The translations under genes and the position numbers were made by a program. Of a stretch of 64,000 nt of DNA, positions 14,291 to 25,414 are shown one piece after another. Source of the stretch: Arthrobotrys musiformis (taxonomy: Eukaryota > Ascomycota > Orbiliomycetes > Orbiliales > Orbiliaceae); NCBI GenBank assembly GCA_036971715.1, contig JAVHJL010000008.1, positions 2,418,001 to 2,482,000 on the forward strand, given 5' to 3'. The first letter of the stretch is position 1. Each line of letters opens with the position of its first letter. Under the pieces are notes generated by a model. That model had not been told where the DNA came from. It ran no database searches and saw only the letters and a list, made by a program, of their open reading frames with translations.

Positions 14291-16298
14291 AAAGATGGGC
14301 TATCGTACACCGAAATTTTATTTTCGTACTTGGATATAGCCGGCGGTTGAATTTACCTGATGACCGACCTAAAAGATGGGGGATGTTTTCACGATAAAAT
14401 CGATCTGGTAGAGGGAGATACAGGCGTCATTTGAAAAACCTATTGCTATTTTCCGCAGCCCCTTCCTCACCACATGAGCTTTGAAAGGGCGCGACTTGTC
14501 TTGTTCTTCTTTTCATTTCTTGCAAACTGGCATACCTGCATTGTGTCTTTGTTTCCATGCTGCTATTGGGCATCTGGCTTATCATCCTATGCTTTGCACT
14601 TACTTCTGCCCCTCCCAGCTAGCGTGTTCTGTTTTACTCTAGCTATACATACATCCTTCTATGTAGCAATACTACCGAGCTTATTCTCCATGTTGTTTTC
14701 ATCCTGTTTTACTAGCGGTTTCCCCCTCCTAATTTTGAATTTGAATATTTCTCCGAGATTCCGTTCGTATGTTGGAATGTCTAGGCATTCGTAGTTAGGT
14801 TATGTTAGTCTAGTTTTCTTATTTCCTGAGCGTTAGGATTCCCCAGTTCCTGCAGCCGGGGCTAGCAGGTACAAATTGTAGCTTTGTGGCTGAGGGGTTG
14901 CCCAACTAGCTTCTCCTCCTACCTAGGGCCTTCTCCATGGGGTGGCTTATAGCTATGACTGGCATAGCATCTCCGATTTTCCGGTCACGGATAGTACTGT
15001 GCCGGCGGGTTGTGGTTTACGAAGCAAGTGTGTTCGGATCTAATCATATGGGTGTAATATTCAGGTTATTTTCGTCCTATAATACAATGCAGTATTATAT
15101 GTTTTTAAGTACTTCCACGCACAGCTTACATCAAAGTAGATCAGATATACAAAGTTTCGATCTAATATTGCTAATATTGACGTTTGAGCCCATCCCTTGC
15201 AGGAAAAAATTGAAGCTAACCCGAGCATGCGCATGATTCGAAACCCGAAGCTAGCGAACCGAAAAAGTCAAAATTTTTTATTTTATGCACACTGATCCAC
15301 GAGTCGTGCGCCTTCCTGCCACTTGCAAGTATGCGCAACGCCTATCGGTCTACATAAAAGGCAGCCAAGCTTCAACTAGTTTGACTTCATGAACTTTTAC
15401 GCGCCAGGAAAAAAGTTCAGATGCTGCTCCTAATATTCTTTTTTTTTGTGGTTTCATTTTGAAGCTTCTGATAGTGCGGGTCCATGTTAGGACGAATTAA
15501 GAAATTGGGTTGGTCTTAGCGTCATCATCGGGGTAACCCCAGTCGGTGGACGAACTGTTAAAGGATACCAAGCAAAGCGTGAAAATTTAAAAGATCGGAT
15601 TTTCACGAGAATAAATGGCATTTATAGAATCTTGAACGTTTTGGCCGGAGCAATTAGAGTTTTTTTTTTCGAGGCATATGTGGGACCTCATGTTCGTTCT
15701 GATTCAATATTGCAATGCCCATGTCCGTTATCCGGGACAGCTTGACGAGAGCGAAATTTTTAAAAAAAAGCGTGGCCCAAAATACCACACTCGCTTAGTC
15801 ATCGGGAGGCTTGTGTGACCACCAGAATGCCTGTTGGAGCTCGTGGGAACCTGATTTGGGCAATAATCGGCGTGTTTTGGTCTCATCGGTTGGATCTTAT
15901 TTGTGTCACCGAAAGCTACTCCGAACCTACACTCGACAGGAACTGAGCTCAAGGCTTTAAATTTCCTGGCAGCCAGCTAGGCTTAGATCGTTGCAATCAC
16001 AAGCTGTTCCATGTTCCATGTTGTTGGTTTCGTTCAGTTGCACTTTTAGGGGCTCGGTTGGGAAATATCAATAGGGTTAGTTCGCATGTTGGTGGCTGCA
16101 TGTGCATGCTGGAATGCATCTCCGGACCTCCACTGCCGTGGTCTAACCGGCCTGAGGGAATATATTAATAACCTATCTTTTTCATCATTCGCGCCTCCTA
16201 GACGCCTTCCAGCTTCGTTTGCGACCCCCCTGAACAAAACGGGCCTTTTGGTCGTAATAAAGAAACGCCACTTAAATCAGACTGCGCGCACATCCGAT
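14291..16298. other. Intergenic region, no supported gene
   Basis: This spans the likely 3' end of the RING-like gene and the upstream region of the first F-box gene. A hydrophobic open frame at 14474-14794 is T-rich 3' flank rather than a protein. I see no RNA gene or mobile element. Confidence 0.5.
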
Positions 16299-17987
16299 AT
16301 GCTAAGGAACGCTTTTCGGAGACTGCATCTATCGGCTTCGGGAGCTTCCGATAATACTGGCGATAATGCAAGAGTTGCGTCGGTAGACGGCGGCGGTGTC
16401 TTTCTTATCGATGGACAAGGATCTACTCATGCAACAGAGGGCGGGTCGACGGGGTCGCGGGACCCACCGTTCTTTAATCTCTCGATTGACGTTCTCGCGA
16501 TAATTCTCGAGTACCTCTCCTTCCGGGATCGAATAGCTCTATCACTTACCGCTAGGGGCCTTCGTCATATATATCCACAAGCCGAACAAAGGCAGGGAAG
16601 CCCGTCTACATCTGCTGGAGCTAGCCCTCATAACCTAGGAGCTGAATCATCGAGATCTCAAATTAGCCTTCGCAATATAGGAGAGGCGCAGTGTGTTCAT
16701 CGGATATCTAAACTGCTCCTGCCTCTTCGTCCAGATTCTAAATTTTCTCTGAAAATTATCGCGAATCCTGGGACGGGAGCACTAGCGCAAGACGGGGTAT
16801 TCAGATGCCCTTATTGTTTCCATGAGCTCTGTTCTCCAACTTGCGCAACAGCACTTTTCCTGGACCATGCTACCGGAATATTTTACCCACAATCCCTATT
16901 CCCAGTCGAGAGTGCAGAATTCTTCTATTCTATACCACGTCCCGAGTATCGTCCAAAGGCGTTAATGGAACGTGACATCCCAGAACCACATGGCAAATAC
17001 TACTCTACCATCTGGTGTGACCACCATCGTTGCCCGCGAGATACTTTACTAAATCGGAAGCAAAATTGCAGCAAAAAGTTTGGTAACGGAGCGACGCGTT
17101 TCTGTTCCGAGTATGTGGATATGAAAAGATGGCAGGCGGTACGGGTTAGTCGGGAGCCGTTGGCGACATCCACGCGCACGCGATGGCTGATTGGACACAG
17201 AAAACAATATCCTTTGTACTTGATCGCTGCTGCGGCCGGCATCAAAGCCACGAACCGTAGGGACCGTCCCAAGTGGGGTGCCGACTACCCCACGGAATTG
17301 GAGAAACGTTGCTGGATGGAACCGGTGTATGAAAAATTCTTCTATGAAACAGTCTGCAGGCATTGCTTATTGCCGCTCGCGTATCCTGTCTCAACGAGGT
17401 GGACGGAACGGTACAAAAAATGGGCCGGCGCAACATGTCGCTGTGATGTAACTCGTACACCGGGAGGATGTAGAAGGTGTGGGGTGGTCAGTGTCAAATT
17501 TACCATGGTTGAAGCATTCGAGACCTGCCTCCAGCGATGTACTGGGACAGACGGGCTCGTGAAGCGAGGAAGTTACTGGTTATTTCTCGCTAAGGAATGC
17601 GAGATTGTACAGTACCCTTCTGCCCCGAATAAGTTCCGATTAGTATATCGGAACCCGCTTAAAGCGGAAAGACAGTTAAGCATCGTTCGAGGGATGAACG
17701 TTGTTCCGATCATGAGGCCAAGAGTCGGACTGCAGGATCTGCCTTATGTGACAGTTCTGTGGATTATGACATTACATAACCGGGCTAATGACTTCCATAC
17801 AAGCAGGTACCATGACATGGTGCAGTCGAGTTACATCTTCCTGAAATCCTGGTACGGGGATGTCGCTGTCATAATGGCGCGGGACGCCATTGACATGTCA
17901 GTCTGGAGGGACCGTCTCAATATGTGTTGGCCTGAGGCCAGACCAGTGAAGGCGGACGATCATATGCTCCGGGTCAAGTACGTTTAA
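16299..17987 (+). CDS. F-box protein with Cys/His-rich module (paralogue 1)
   Basis: Intronless, 562 residues from the ATG at 16299. The frame stays open to an upstream ATG at 16086, but the extra 71 residues show no F-box-like or conserved features, so the downstream start is preferred. Residues 57-93 (FFNLSIDVLAIILEYLSFRD and on) form an F-box, the Skp1-binding element of SCF ubiquitin ligases. After it comes a Cys/His-rich module: C170-x2-C173-x4-C178-x3-C182, W239-C240-DHHR-C245-PRD, C353-RH-C356, C380-R-C382 and C391-RR-C394. These pairs look like zinc ligands. The same pattern, an ALFLD..TG.F.P.SL.PV block and a C-terminal SWYGD motif recur in the gene at 20961, so the two are full-length paralogues. 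There is no LRR, WD or Kelch substrate domain, so the Cys-rich part is the likely substrate-binding region. Specificity is unknown. Confidence 0.85.
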   Translation: MLRNAFRRLHLSASGASDNTGDNARVASVDGGGVFLIDGQGSTHATEGGSTGSRDPPFFNLSIDVLAIILEYLSFRDRIALSLTARGLRHIYPQAEQRQGSPSTSAGASPHNLGAESSRSQISLRNIGEAQCVHRISKLLLPLRPDSKFSLKIIANPGTGALAQDGVFRCPYCFHELCSPTCATALFLDHATGIFYPQSLFPVESAEFFYSIPRPEYRPKALMERDIPEPHGKYYSTIWCDHHRCPRDTLLNRKQNCSKKFGNGATRFCSEYVDMKRWQAVRVSREPLATSTRTRWLIGHRKQYPLYLIAAAAGIKATNRRDRPKWGADYPTELEKRCWMEPVYEKFFYETVCRHCLLPLAYPVSTRWTERYKKWAGATCRCDVTRTPGGCRRCGVVSVKFTMVEAFETCLQRCTGTDGLVKRGSYWLFLAKECEIVQYPSAPNKFRLVYRNPLKAERQLSIVRGMNVVPIMRPRVGLQDLPYVTVLWIMTLHNRANDFHTSRYHDMVQSSYIFLKSWYGDVAVIMARDAIDMSVWRDRLNMCWPEARPVKADDHMLRVKYV

Positions 17988-18577
17988 TTAATAAAGTGTC
18001 ATATATGCATAATATATAATAGCATTTCCAATATGACAAGCCCTAAACGCGAGTAGGGACCCCGGTGATACTGCCCGCGGCCGCTGTCGTACGCATGTCT
18101 TAGACCATAGAACGTTTGTAATGTCTCGTCGTGCTGAGGCTGATTGGGGGACCGAACACCTACGGAATGTCTTAGTTGGCCAAGTACCTCAATGGTGGTG
18201 GGGCTGTCCGGGTTTTTCATGCATGTCTCAAACTTGTCCGACTGGGACATCATCCAACAGAACGAAACCAGGGCCTGGTTCCCGATCACACGAGGGTTAG
18301 TAACGTTGACTAGCTCCTGCTTGTCGAGCCCGCGCGAGCCCGCACTAATCGGTTAGTTCAAAAAAAAGCATTGACACGCATTTAAAAGCTGCGTATGCTG
18401 CTCTCCAATGGGAAAAGAATTATATTAACAAAAGGTAAGTCGTTCCACTCTCCGCTGTTCTACCCCTCCGACGCCGATAGACTGGATTCGACCTGAAGCT
18501 TGGCCGGTCCGATTCGAGAGACAAACATATAAAAACCAAAAGAGCACCAAAGCTGGGGAACAATTTGTTTCTTTGTG
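17988..18577. other. Intergenic region with TATA-like promoter element
   Basis: An AATAAA lies only 2 nt after the preceding stop codon, so the true polyadenylation site is probably further on. A TATAAAA at 18528-18534, about 44 bp before the next ATG, is a plausible core promoter element or an AT-rich part of the leader. No gene is seen. Confidence 0.4.
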
Positions 18578-20090
18578 ATGGTTCTATCGCTTGTATCGCT
18601 GGCGGACTCGCCAGAGCTATTTTCAAACGTCATTGCTTACTTGAATCGGACAGATACTTTCTCGCTACTTTTGACCTGCAAGGCGTTATACCCGGCGGCC
18701 CACCAACGACTTTGGTCCACTCTCGATCTTTCCGAATATCCACTTTTCTTTAACCACGAAGATGCTATTAGCAACCAGGGCCGCCATAAACTTGCGCAGC
18801 TACTTAAAATCTACAGATCGGATTTATCCGGGTTGAAGCTAGTACACACTCTACATTTAAATGGCGGGGTATTTTCGAAAACAAGCGTAACCCGGACAAG
18901 TGGTTTAATGGGGACGTTAGGAGATCAGCTATACAGACGGTCGATGGAGCCCAGGCATGTCAGTTTAGACATATCGAGTACCTGTAAATCACCCTAAATT
19001 ATCAGGCCCCTCCCTTTGTGTGGCGCGTGCGTGAGCCAATTCTGAAACTTTTCCCTTTTAACTAGATTGCGATATAGGCTTGGAATCTTCAAATTCATAC
19101 ACGAGCAAAGACGGATTGTTTTTCCTTCAGGTTCTCAAGGACTATTCGCGATCGAGAGCGCCGGTATTTTTCACCTTACATTTGACCGCGGACTTTATAG
19201 GTCCTACGTTACACCGAGACAAATTTAAGATTAACCTTTCGGATATCCTGGATTTAACGAAACTCACCAAGTTAAATTTAACGTTATACCTCCGCAATCG
19301 AATACTGTCAACGGATGACCAGGAAGCCCTGTGGGATAGTGGCGAGGAATGGGAAGACAACCAGCCGGGAAACCGAAGCCCTCAGCAGAAATTTGCGGAC
19401 TACGATGTGATCGGTGACAGCGATACTGGGAACATTCGAGAACAGGCGAAACTGTTATCTGGCCTCCTGTTTTCCACTCCGAACCTCATAGATTTGTGCT
19501 TGGCCACAAATAGCAGCCGCTACGAACCAGTCGAACTGTACAATTTCGCCAAGGCGCTAAAAGCTCTTCAACGGACTGTTCTTGCCCTTCGCAAACTGAG
19601 AGTGCTGGAACTCCACGGCTTAATATTCCACCCATGTTTTTTCCTACACCCCCCGGAGAGCGTGAAGGTTTTTAGGGTTGAGAGTGGGGGTGCTTCGAAT
19701 GTATCCGCTGCCTGGTGGAAAAAATTCGCGGCCTGCCCGTTCACCAATGTCGAAGAAATGACGCTGAATACCCAACATATGGCCCTCGGTAACTGGACAT
19801 CAAGCGACGACGAAGAAGAACAGCAGACCGACATCAAGTTTTGGATTTTTGGAGTTGGCGATGTGAAAATACAGGGTCTCAGGAAGTTCAGGGCGCCGCT
19901 TTTGGAAACATTGCAGATAACCCACGGGCCGCTGGATCTCTTGGAATGTATTTTGAAGAAAAATCCGAATTTGGACGAGGACTCGGCTAGTAGACTGGGG
20001 GCAGCGTGCGCACTCGATAAGGCGTATAAAATGGATTCGACAGATCTGATGGACGAAAATATGTATTGCGACCAAGGACCGATCTGCTGA
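18578..20090 (+). CDS. F-box protein with leucine-rich-repeat-like C-terminus
   Basis: Two exons, about 18578-18983 and 19066-20090, give 476 residues. The donor may be GTAAAT at 18984 or GTACCT at 18978; both keep phase with the TAG acceptor ending at 19065, and they change the protein by two residues. The N-terminus (SLADSPELFSNVIAYLNRTD, then FSLLLTCKALYPAAHQRLW) is a typical fungal F-box with the L..TCK.L pattern. The rest has leucine-spaced segments such as LTKLTKLNLTLYLRN and LRKLRVLELHGL, which suggests degenerate leucine-rich repeats that would bind a substrate for an SCF ligase. It shares no Cys-rich module with its neighbours on either side. The model is strong; the substrate is unknown. 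Confidence 0.8.
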
Positions 20091-20960
20091 CAGCTAGCCT
20101 TGACGGTCAAAACCGGGAGATCAGTCAGGTTTAGCTCGGTCCTCCGAGGAAATGAAGAAGTAAACTGTATATATAATTTTTTTGAAGTTCAAGGAGCTAT
20201 GGGGAAAATGATAACGGGGAAAAAAGAAGCATTCGGGCACTACTACCGCTGCGCGTATACATTTACACATAGACAATACGTAGCTAATATTAATATAAAT
20301 ATTAATATGCATACGCGCGAATAACCTCTATGGTTATTACAGTTGACCAGGCCAAGGCATGATTAGTCACAGCCACCTCCTGCTAGAATGTCCAGTAAAT
20401 ATGAAGCGGTGCAGTGGAACGAGATAAACGTGCGGTAATGTGCACATGTAGCATCGTTGTTCATTGCGCAAATTAGCGTTATTGGCCTGGCCTGCCGTTG
20501 ATTACGGCCGAGCGGCTAGCCACGAGATCTAGACTGGGCTCAAGCCTTTTATGACTGATCTTGGCTGCCGGGCCCAAGCCAACCATATGGTATCATTCCG
20601 TCCAGCTATAAATCCTTACATATCCACCTCTTAAATCTAGCCCAATATCGATAACCCCAAGCGTAGGGCGTAAGGGCGTACATAAGTACATACCTCTGTA
20701 CAGCTATGATGTGTGTTGGCGTTGCCGTTCGTTTATCCAGAAGGGTCCTATTGCATATGTCCTGATCCAAGGCACACAGCCCTGCCCTGCATAGAATCCT
20801 CATGCATGGAAAGGGCTGAGGTGGAACATGGGTATCTCCTGTGTGCGCATTTCTCGTTGTTCCATGGGATATAAAATCCGAGGCAATATCATGTTCGTTC
20901 TCCAAGCGACCTTCCGGAATATTAATACATGCCGAACAATTGTACAACTAACTTGCAGCC
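20091..20960. other. Intergenic region with core-promoter-like TATAAA
   Basis: An AT-palindromic patch (AATATTAATATAAATATTAA) lies near 20286-20306. A TATAAA at 20870-20875 is 85 bp upstream of the next ATG and is a plausible TATA box for that F-box gene. No further coding region is seen. Confidence 0.45.
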
Positions 20961-22592
20961 ATGGAACCAGCTATGCCCAACCTGCCAGGCTTACCCCGCA
21001 ATTCGGCGGCGCCGGAGCTAGAGGCTAGTAATGCCCAAGTGCCCCAACAGTCTCCACTTTTGAACCTACCGCTGGATATTTTCCTACCTATATGCGAACA
21101 CGCGGGGCTCAAGGCCCAAATTGCACTTTCGCTAACAACAAAACGGCTGCGATATCTGAGCCCCCCAAAAGAGAACTTGAGCTTTGGGGATTCGCTCTGT
21201 GTGTCTCAAATATACAGGCAATTTATTCCACCTCGCGTTATAAAACGTGCTCATCCGGGCCCTCGTTTTTCTCTCGGTGGTACAAGCTCTGACTCGGACC
21301 CTGAAGGCCAGACGCGGGGCATTGACTGTCAATTTTGCCTCCAGCCACTCTGCTCGCCGCGATGTTCTTCAGCTCTGTTTCTCGATGTTGGCACCGGTGT
21401 CTTTTTTCCGGCGTCATTATATCCTGTTAGCAGAGCCGAACTTTTGTGCTATCCTGATCAAATGATCAAAGAACACGAATTTGGCCGCAATTTGCAACGT
21501 GGCGGCCCGAATGCCTTCGGAAGGAGGGTTAGGTATTCGACAATATGGTGCGAACACCATCGGTGCCCCCGCGATATCTTTACAAAGTCAAACCCAACGG
21601 GAAAAAAGACAGGAAAATCAGCCCTCGCAAAAGAAAAGACCAGACATGTCTTCGAAAAATTAAAGATATCATCGTCGAAACCAGCCCCGTTTGACCCTGA
21701 AGAGAAACTCAAGTTCGAACAGGATCTACACGATGAACTCGGGTACCACCGACGGAGGAATGAAATCTCTAGGGTCTGGATGGGTGGTCGGTTTTTTGTC
21801 GGCTACAGGAGTATCCCCGGATCTCCTGCGCCTAGCATTGAACCCGTCTACGAGCGGTTTTTCTACGACATTTTATGCCGCCATTGTCTCCACCTCCACC
21901 TCAGAGATCAACCTCGCCGCACAATAATTCCTACAAAAAGCTGGAGTGATTATTATATTGGCGAATACGGCTGTGCTTGTAACTGGACTGGTATTTTGAA
22001 CACAAGTGGTTGCGGAACTTGTGGAATATCTACAGTAAAATTCACGCAAATCGATGCATTCGACCCAACGACGAAGACAGGGAAACTGGCAGGTTTGAAA
22101 GAAAGGTACCCATTTTACCTTGCGACGGACTGCAGGATTGAACTGGAGGTTGGGGCGAAGAGACCAGGGAAAGTAGAAGACACGGAGCCCGAAGTAAACG
22201 AATACGATAGATGGAAGGACATCGCGTGGAGAAAGAACGGATTCAGACCGGTAGACGAGCATGATGTAGATCATGAAATACAGCGAATAGTACCCCGGCT
22301 CCCCGAGATGGTAGAGAAACATCTCAAAATTGTAAGAGGAGATATTTTGACAGGGATGCCGCCACCAGGGAATGTGCGAATTAGCGATTTACCTTACCCT
22401 GTTTTGAAAAGGATTCTTGTGTATGTCTTAGGGGAAGATGGAGATGGTGTCATGGAAAAAAAGGATTTAGCGGCATGTTTGCGTGCGGGATATTCACTGT
22501 TTAAGGCGTGGTATGGGGAAGATGCCGTTTGGTCCGCTAGAGAGTGGATGAAGCAAGAAGTTAGGGATATGAACAGGGGCTTCTACATGTAG
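20961..22592 (+). CDS. F-box protein with Cys/His-rich module (paralogue 2)
   Basis: Intronless, 543 residues. F-box at about residues 32-68 (LLNLPLDIFLPICEHAGLKA then ALSLTTKRLRYLSP). The Cys/His module matches the gene at 16299: C123-x2-C126-x4-C131-x3-C135, W196-C197-EHHR-C202-PRD, C306-RH-C309, C338-A-C340 and C351-GT-C354. It also shares a VKFT..DAF block, an L.IVRG segment and a C-terminal FKAWYGEDA matching FLKSWYGDV. Compared with paralogue 1 it has a Lys-rich insertion after the CPRD motif (about residues 208-260). A possible polyadenylation signal AATAAA lies at 22602-22607. The arrangement suggests a local duplication with an unrelated F-box/LRR gene between the copies. It is a probable SCF substrate receptor; the target is unknown. 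Confidence 0.87.
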   Translation: MEPAMPNLPGLPRNSAAPELEASNAQVPQQSPLLNLPLDIFLPICEHAGLKAQIALSLTTKRLRYLSPPKENLSFGDSLCVSQIYRQFIPPRVIKRAHPGPRFSLGGTSSDSDPEGQTRGIDCQFCLQPLCSPRCSSALFLDVGTGVFFPASLYPVSRAELLCYPDQMIKEHEFGRNLQRGGPNAFGRRVRYSTIWCEHHRCPRDIFTKSNPTGKKTGKSALAKEKTRHVFEKLKISSSKPAPFDPEEKLKFEQDLHDELGYHRRRNEISRVWMGGRFFVGYRSIPGSPAPSIEPVYERFFYDILCRHCLHLHLRDQPRRTIIPTKSWSDYYIGEYGCACNWTGILNTSGCGTCGISTVKFTQIDAFDPTTKTGKLAGLKERYPFYLATDCRIELEVGAKRPGKVEDTEPEVNEYDRWKDIAWRKNGFRPVDEHDVDHEIQRIVPRLPEMVEKHLKIVRGDILTGMPPPGNVRISDLPYPVLKRILVYVLGEDGDGVMEKKDLAACLRAGYSLFKAWYGEDAVWSAREWMKQEVRDMNRGFYM

Positions 22593-22807
22593 AACAATAT
22601 CAATAAAATGTCTCGAGATCTCGAGAGTTTCAAGAATATTTAGAGAACAAATAATGCAATGGATATAAAACGGTAATGCATGAACTTTAGTTCACTGTGC
22701 GGAACTAGTTTAAGTCTTGGTAGAAATCGGTTTACCCAGGCACCCCGATTCGTTACATTACGTCTAGTCGACACTTCGAATCAAACTTGTGGTTCCATTT
22801 AATTACT

Positions 22808-25288
22808 CTAGCCAAGAGTCAATGGGGTCGGCAGTACATCTGATGCGCCCTCCGATGCCAATTCCAGCTCTACTTTGGCGCGGGTGGCTTGGGCAGCGTA
22901 CTCGTATCGTTTGCTCATCTGGTCATCGTAGAAGATAAAGTCATTCTGATATTCTTGTAAGGACTTCACCACGGGTGGTGAAGGAGATCCGGAGAGCGCA
23001 CTCTCTCCTTGGCCATCTTGTGGGCTCTGGGTTAGGCTCGACGGAGGTAGTTGCTCGCCGTTTAGTACTTCTGGGTCTTTTTCGATATTCCACGGTGGAA
23101 TATGTACGACCACAGGTGTAGGCTGTTCTATGGGGCACTCCTGTAGAGCGTCCTGCTCAGCCCGAGCTATCATAAGTCTCCTCTTATTCTGTTGCTCAAG
23201 GAGCATCAGCTGCATTTGGTAATCTTGTAGAGCATGGTTCCCAAATCCAAAGCTAGGCGGCAGGTCCTCTAGCTCGTCTTCGTCCTCAAAGACACCTTTA
23301 GCGACGTTGGTGTTTTCACGAGGCCGAACATATCGCTCGCTCTCAACAATGAAGTATCCTTTGTAGAAGTCCCAGACCTCGGGGTATAATCGACGGACAG
23401 TTTCAGAGGTAATGACTTCCTTGCTGAAGTTTCCTGAGTTATCGGGGTCGCGGAGATTAGCTGTAAAGCCTCGAGATCCCGGCTCCGGTGCTCCGTGGCC
23501 TTCCCTGTTTTCCCAATTGCATGACGGGCGTTGGAATGCGACTAATTGAAGATTTGGGTGACGTCGGACAGCGGTTAGGGGATAGTCTGGATCGCTATCG
23601 GGGTGATTCGCATCGTACGCTGACATGAACCAATTACACCATTCCTGCCTGAAGCGTTTAGTACTCCTGCGAGATGGATCGCAGTAAACTTTGCAACTAT
23701 TCACAAGGTAGAACGACCGCAGCTTAGGGAACTGCAATGTGCCATTTCGTCAATGTCAGATCAACTCACGTATATATATTGGATAGATTTCAAAAAAAGG
23801 ATTGATATAGGACTTACCGAAGATATCCAGGAATATCTACTGTTTGGGGGTTCAACTGGAAGAGCGAGATGTTCAAGTCTCGGGAACCTAGCCAAGGTTT
23901 CTAAGTCTAGACCCTCCTCAAAAATTACTTTTAAAGGTACCTCTAGCATCCTGAACTGGAATTCGTCGGAGTAATGGGGTCCTCTCAGATTTTGGTTCCG
24001 TTCCGACCGATCGGGACTAGGGTAGCTACTCTCTAGCCAAAGCTTCCGTAGGGTCTGTGAATGGCGCCTAATAGCATTTTTACTAGGATACTCTGACACT
24101 TTCTGTGAAAAGATGGTCCAGTGTAATGATTGTAGCAGGCTCGGGAGATTTAGAAGTAAATTACTGATGTCTAAACCACTGTAGGTATCGGATACTGTGT
24201 TAAACTTCGGGTAGATGGCCAAGTCCGTGAGATTCGTAAAATTAGATGCCTGCGGGACTAGGATCGCTGGGGGTATATGGCAATCAATCAACTCTAATTT
24301 CTTGATGCTCTTCAGGGACATTGGTCTGAATACGGAAGAGTCGGTGAACGCAAGGTCTCGAGCATCTCGAATGGAGAGACGCTCCAGCCCCCGGAAGTCA
24401 AAATGTTTGGTTGGCCGGGAAGGGAGCTGAGGATCAGCGCGCCGATTCCGCATCCTTCTACACTTTAGGGACAGCGACTTCAGTTGATGTTGATACTGGT
24501 GGCAGATAGCCAAATCAGGACTGGTGCTTTGAAGGTGAGGTTTGAGCTCTTGTAATGTGAGTGATGTCAGAGATGGCAAAAAGGGTGCCGAGGGAAGCTG
24601 TTCCCTAGGCACGCACTCCAGGCTCCTGATACTGGGGTGGTACGCAGATGGGAGGTACTTCAAGGTATCCATGCTCTCACAGCTATCGAATTGGTAGTAG
24701 TGATACTATCGTTAGTGTCCTTTCTCTTAAGAACCCGTAAATATCACACCACGGGGAATCATAATCAAGGAACTTGATGCATACTGGATAGATTGCAACT
24801 GCCCTGGAGGGAGCGATTCGATAAATGCGGCGATATGGATAGCAGCCCGATTTGCGTCAGGTGGGAACAAAATTGCCCAGGTATGTGGGGAATCATCATG
24901 GACACGATCCCATTTGATAGAAATATGTCGGATAAAACGATGGGAATTATATCGTTTAGTAAGTAAGCAGCTAACAAGATGTTCCTTGAAGCCAGAAGGG
25001 CTAATGCGAAGGAGCGGATGGCGGTAGAGGGCAGGCGTGGCGATAGAATTAAAGAACTTGCTGACTAAACAACAAGCCAGAAGGTCCCCTTGGCTTGGGT
25101 CGAATGCCTATCGTCGTGTTTTATATGTTAGCAAATTCTCGAAAGTAAATCTACATGGCTACGGTCCTATTTTTTTTTCTTTTTTTTTGCGTATCCCCGC
25201 GAGTCTGTATATTTCTATACAATCATTCACTTACCGGAATATAACTGAGAATCTCGTTGAGGACCTCGATAGCAATGTCGGTAATCAT
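22808..25288 (-). CDS. F-box/LRR protein with acidic C-terminal extension
   Basis: Four exons on the minus strand (25288-25235, 25107-24785, 24682-23818, 23731-22808) give 721 residues. The introns are 127, 102 and 86 bp with donors GTAAGT, GTATGC and GTAAGT, and all phases match. The first exon is only 18 codons, MITDIAIEVLNEILSYIP, and the F-box continues in exon 2 as LLACCLVSKFFNSIATPALY, so an intron splits the F-box. The following 350 residues contain leucine-spaced repeats (LPSLTSLTLQELKP, LERLSIRDA, LKSIKKLELIDC). The C-terminal 250 residues are different: a conserved-looking block with LYPEVWDFYKGYFIVESERY, then a charged, Gln-rich tail. It is a probable SCF substrate receptor; the tail matches no domain I can name. 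Confidence 0.85.
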
Positions 25289-25382
25289 ATTGTGAATTTG
25301 GTCCCTAAAGTGCGGGTAGAATACACTAATTTCGGAAGGTGTCTTGGAAATAGGTGCGATTCTGTAGAAACGGCCGTGCTTT

Positions 25383-25414
<32 letters not shown>

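Noticed and set aside
14474..14794. 106-codon hydrophobic frame after the RING-like gene
   Set aside because: T-rich 3' flanking DNA commonly gives such frames. There is no domain and no promoter evidence.
25290..25413. Retroposed element ending in the 30-A tail
   Set aside because: The sequence before the tail is the upstream region of the F-box gene, and no target-site duplication is visible.
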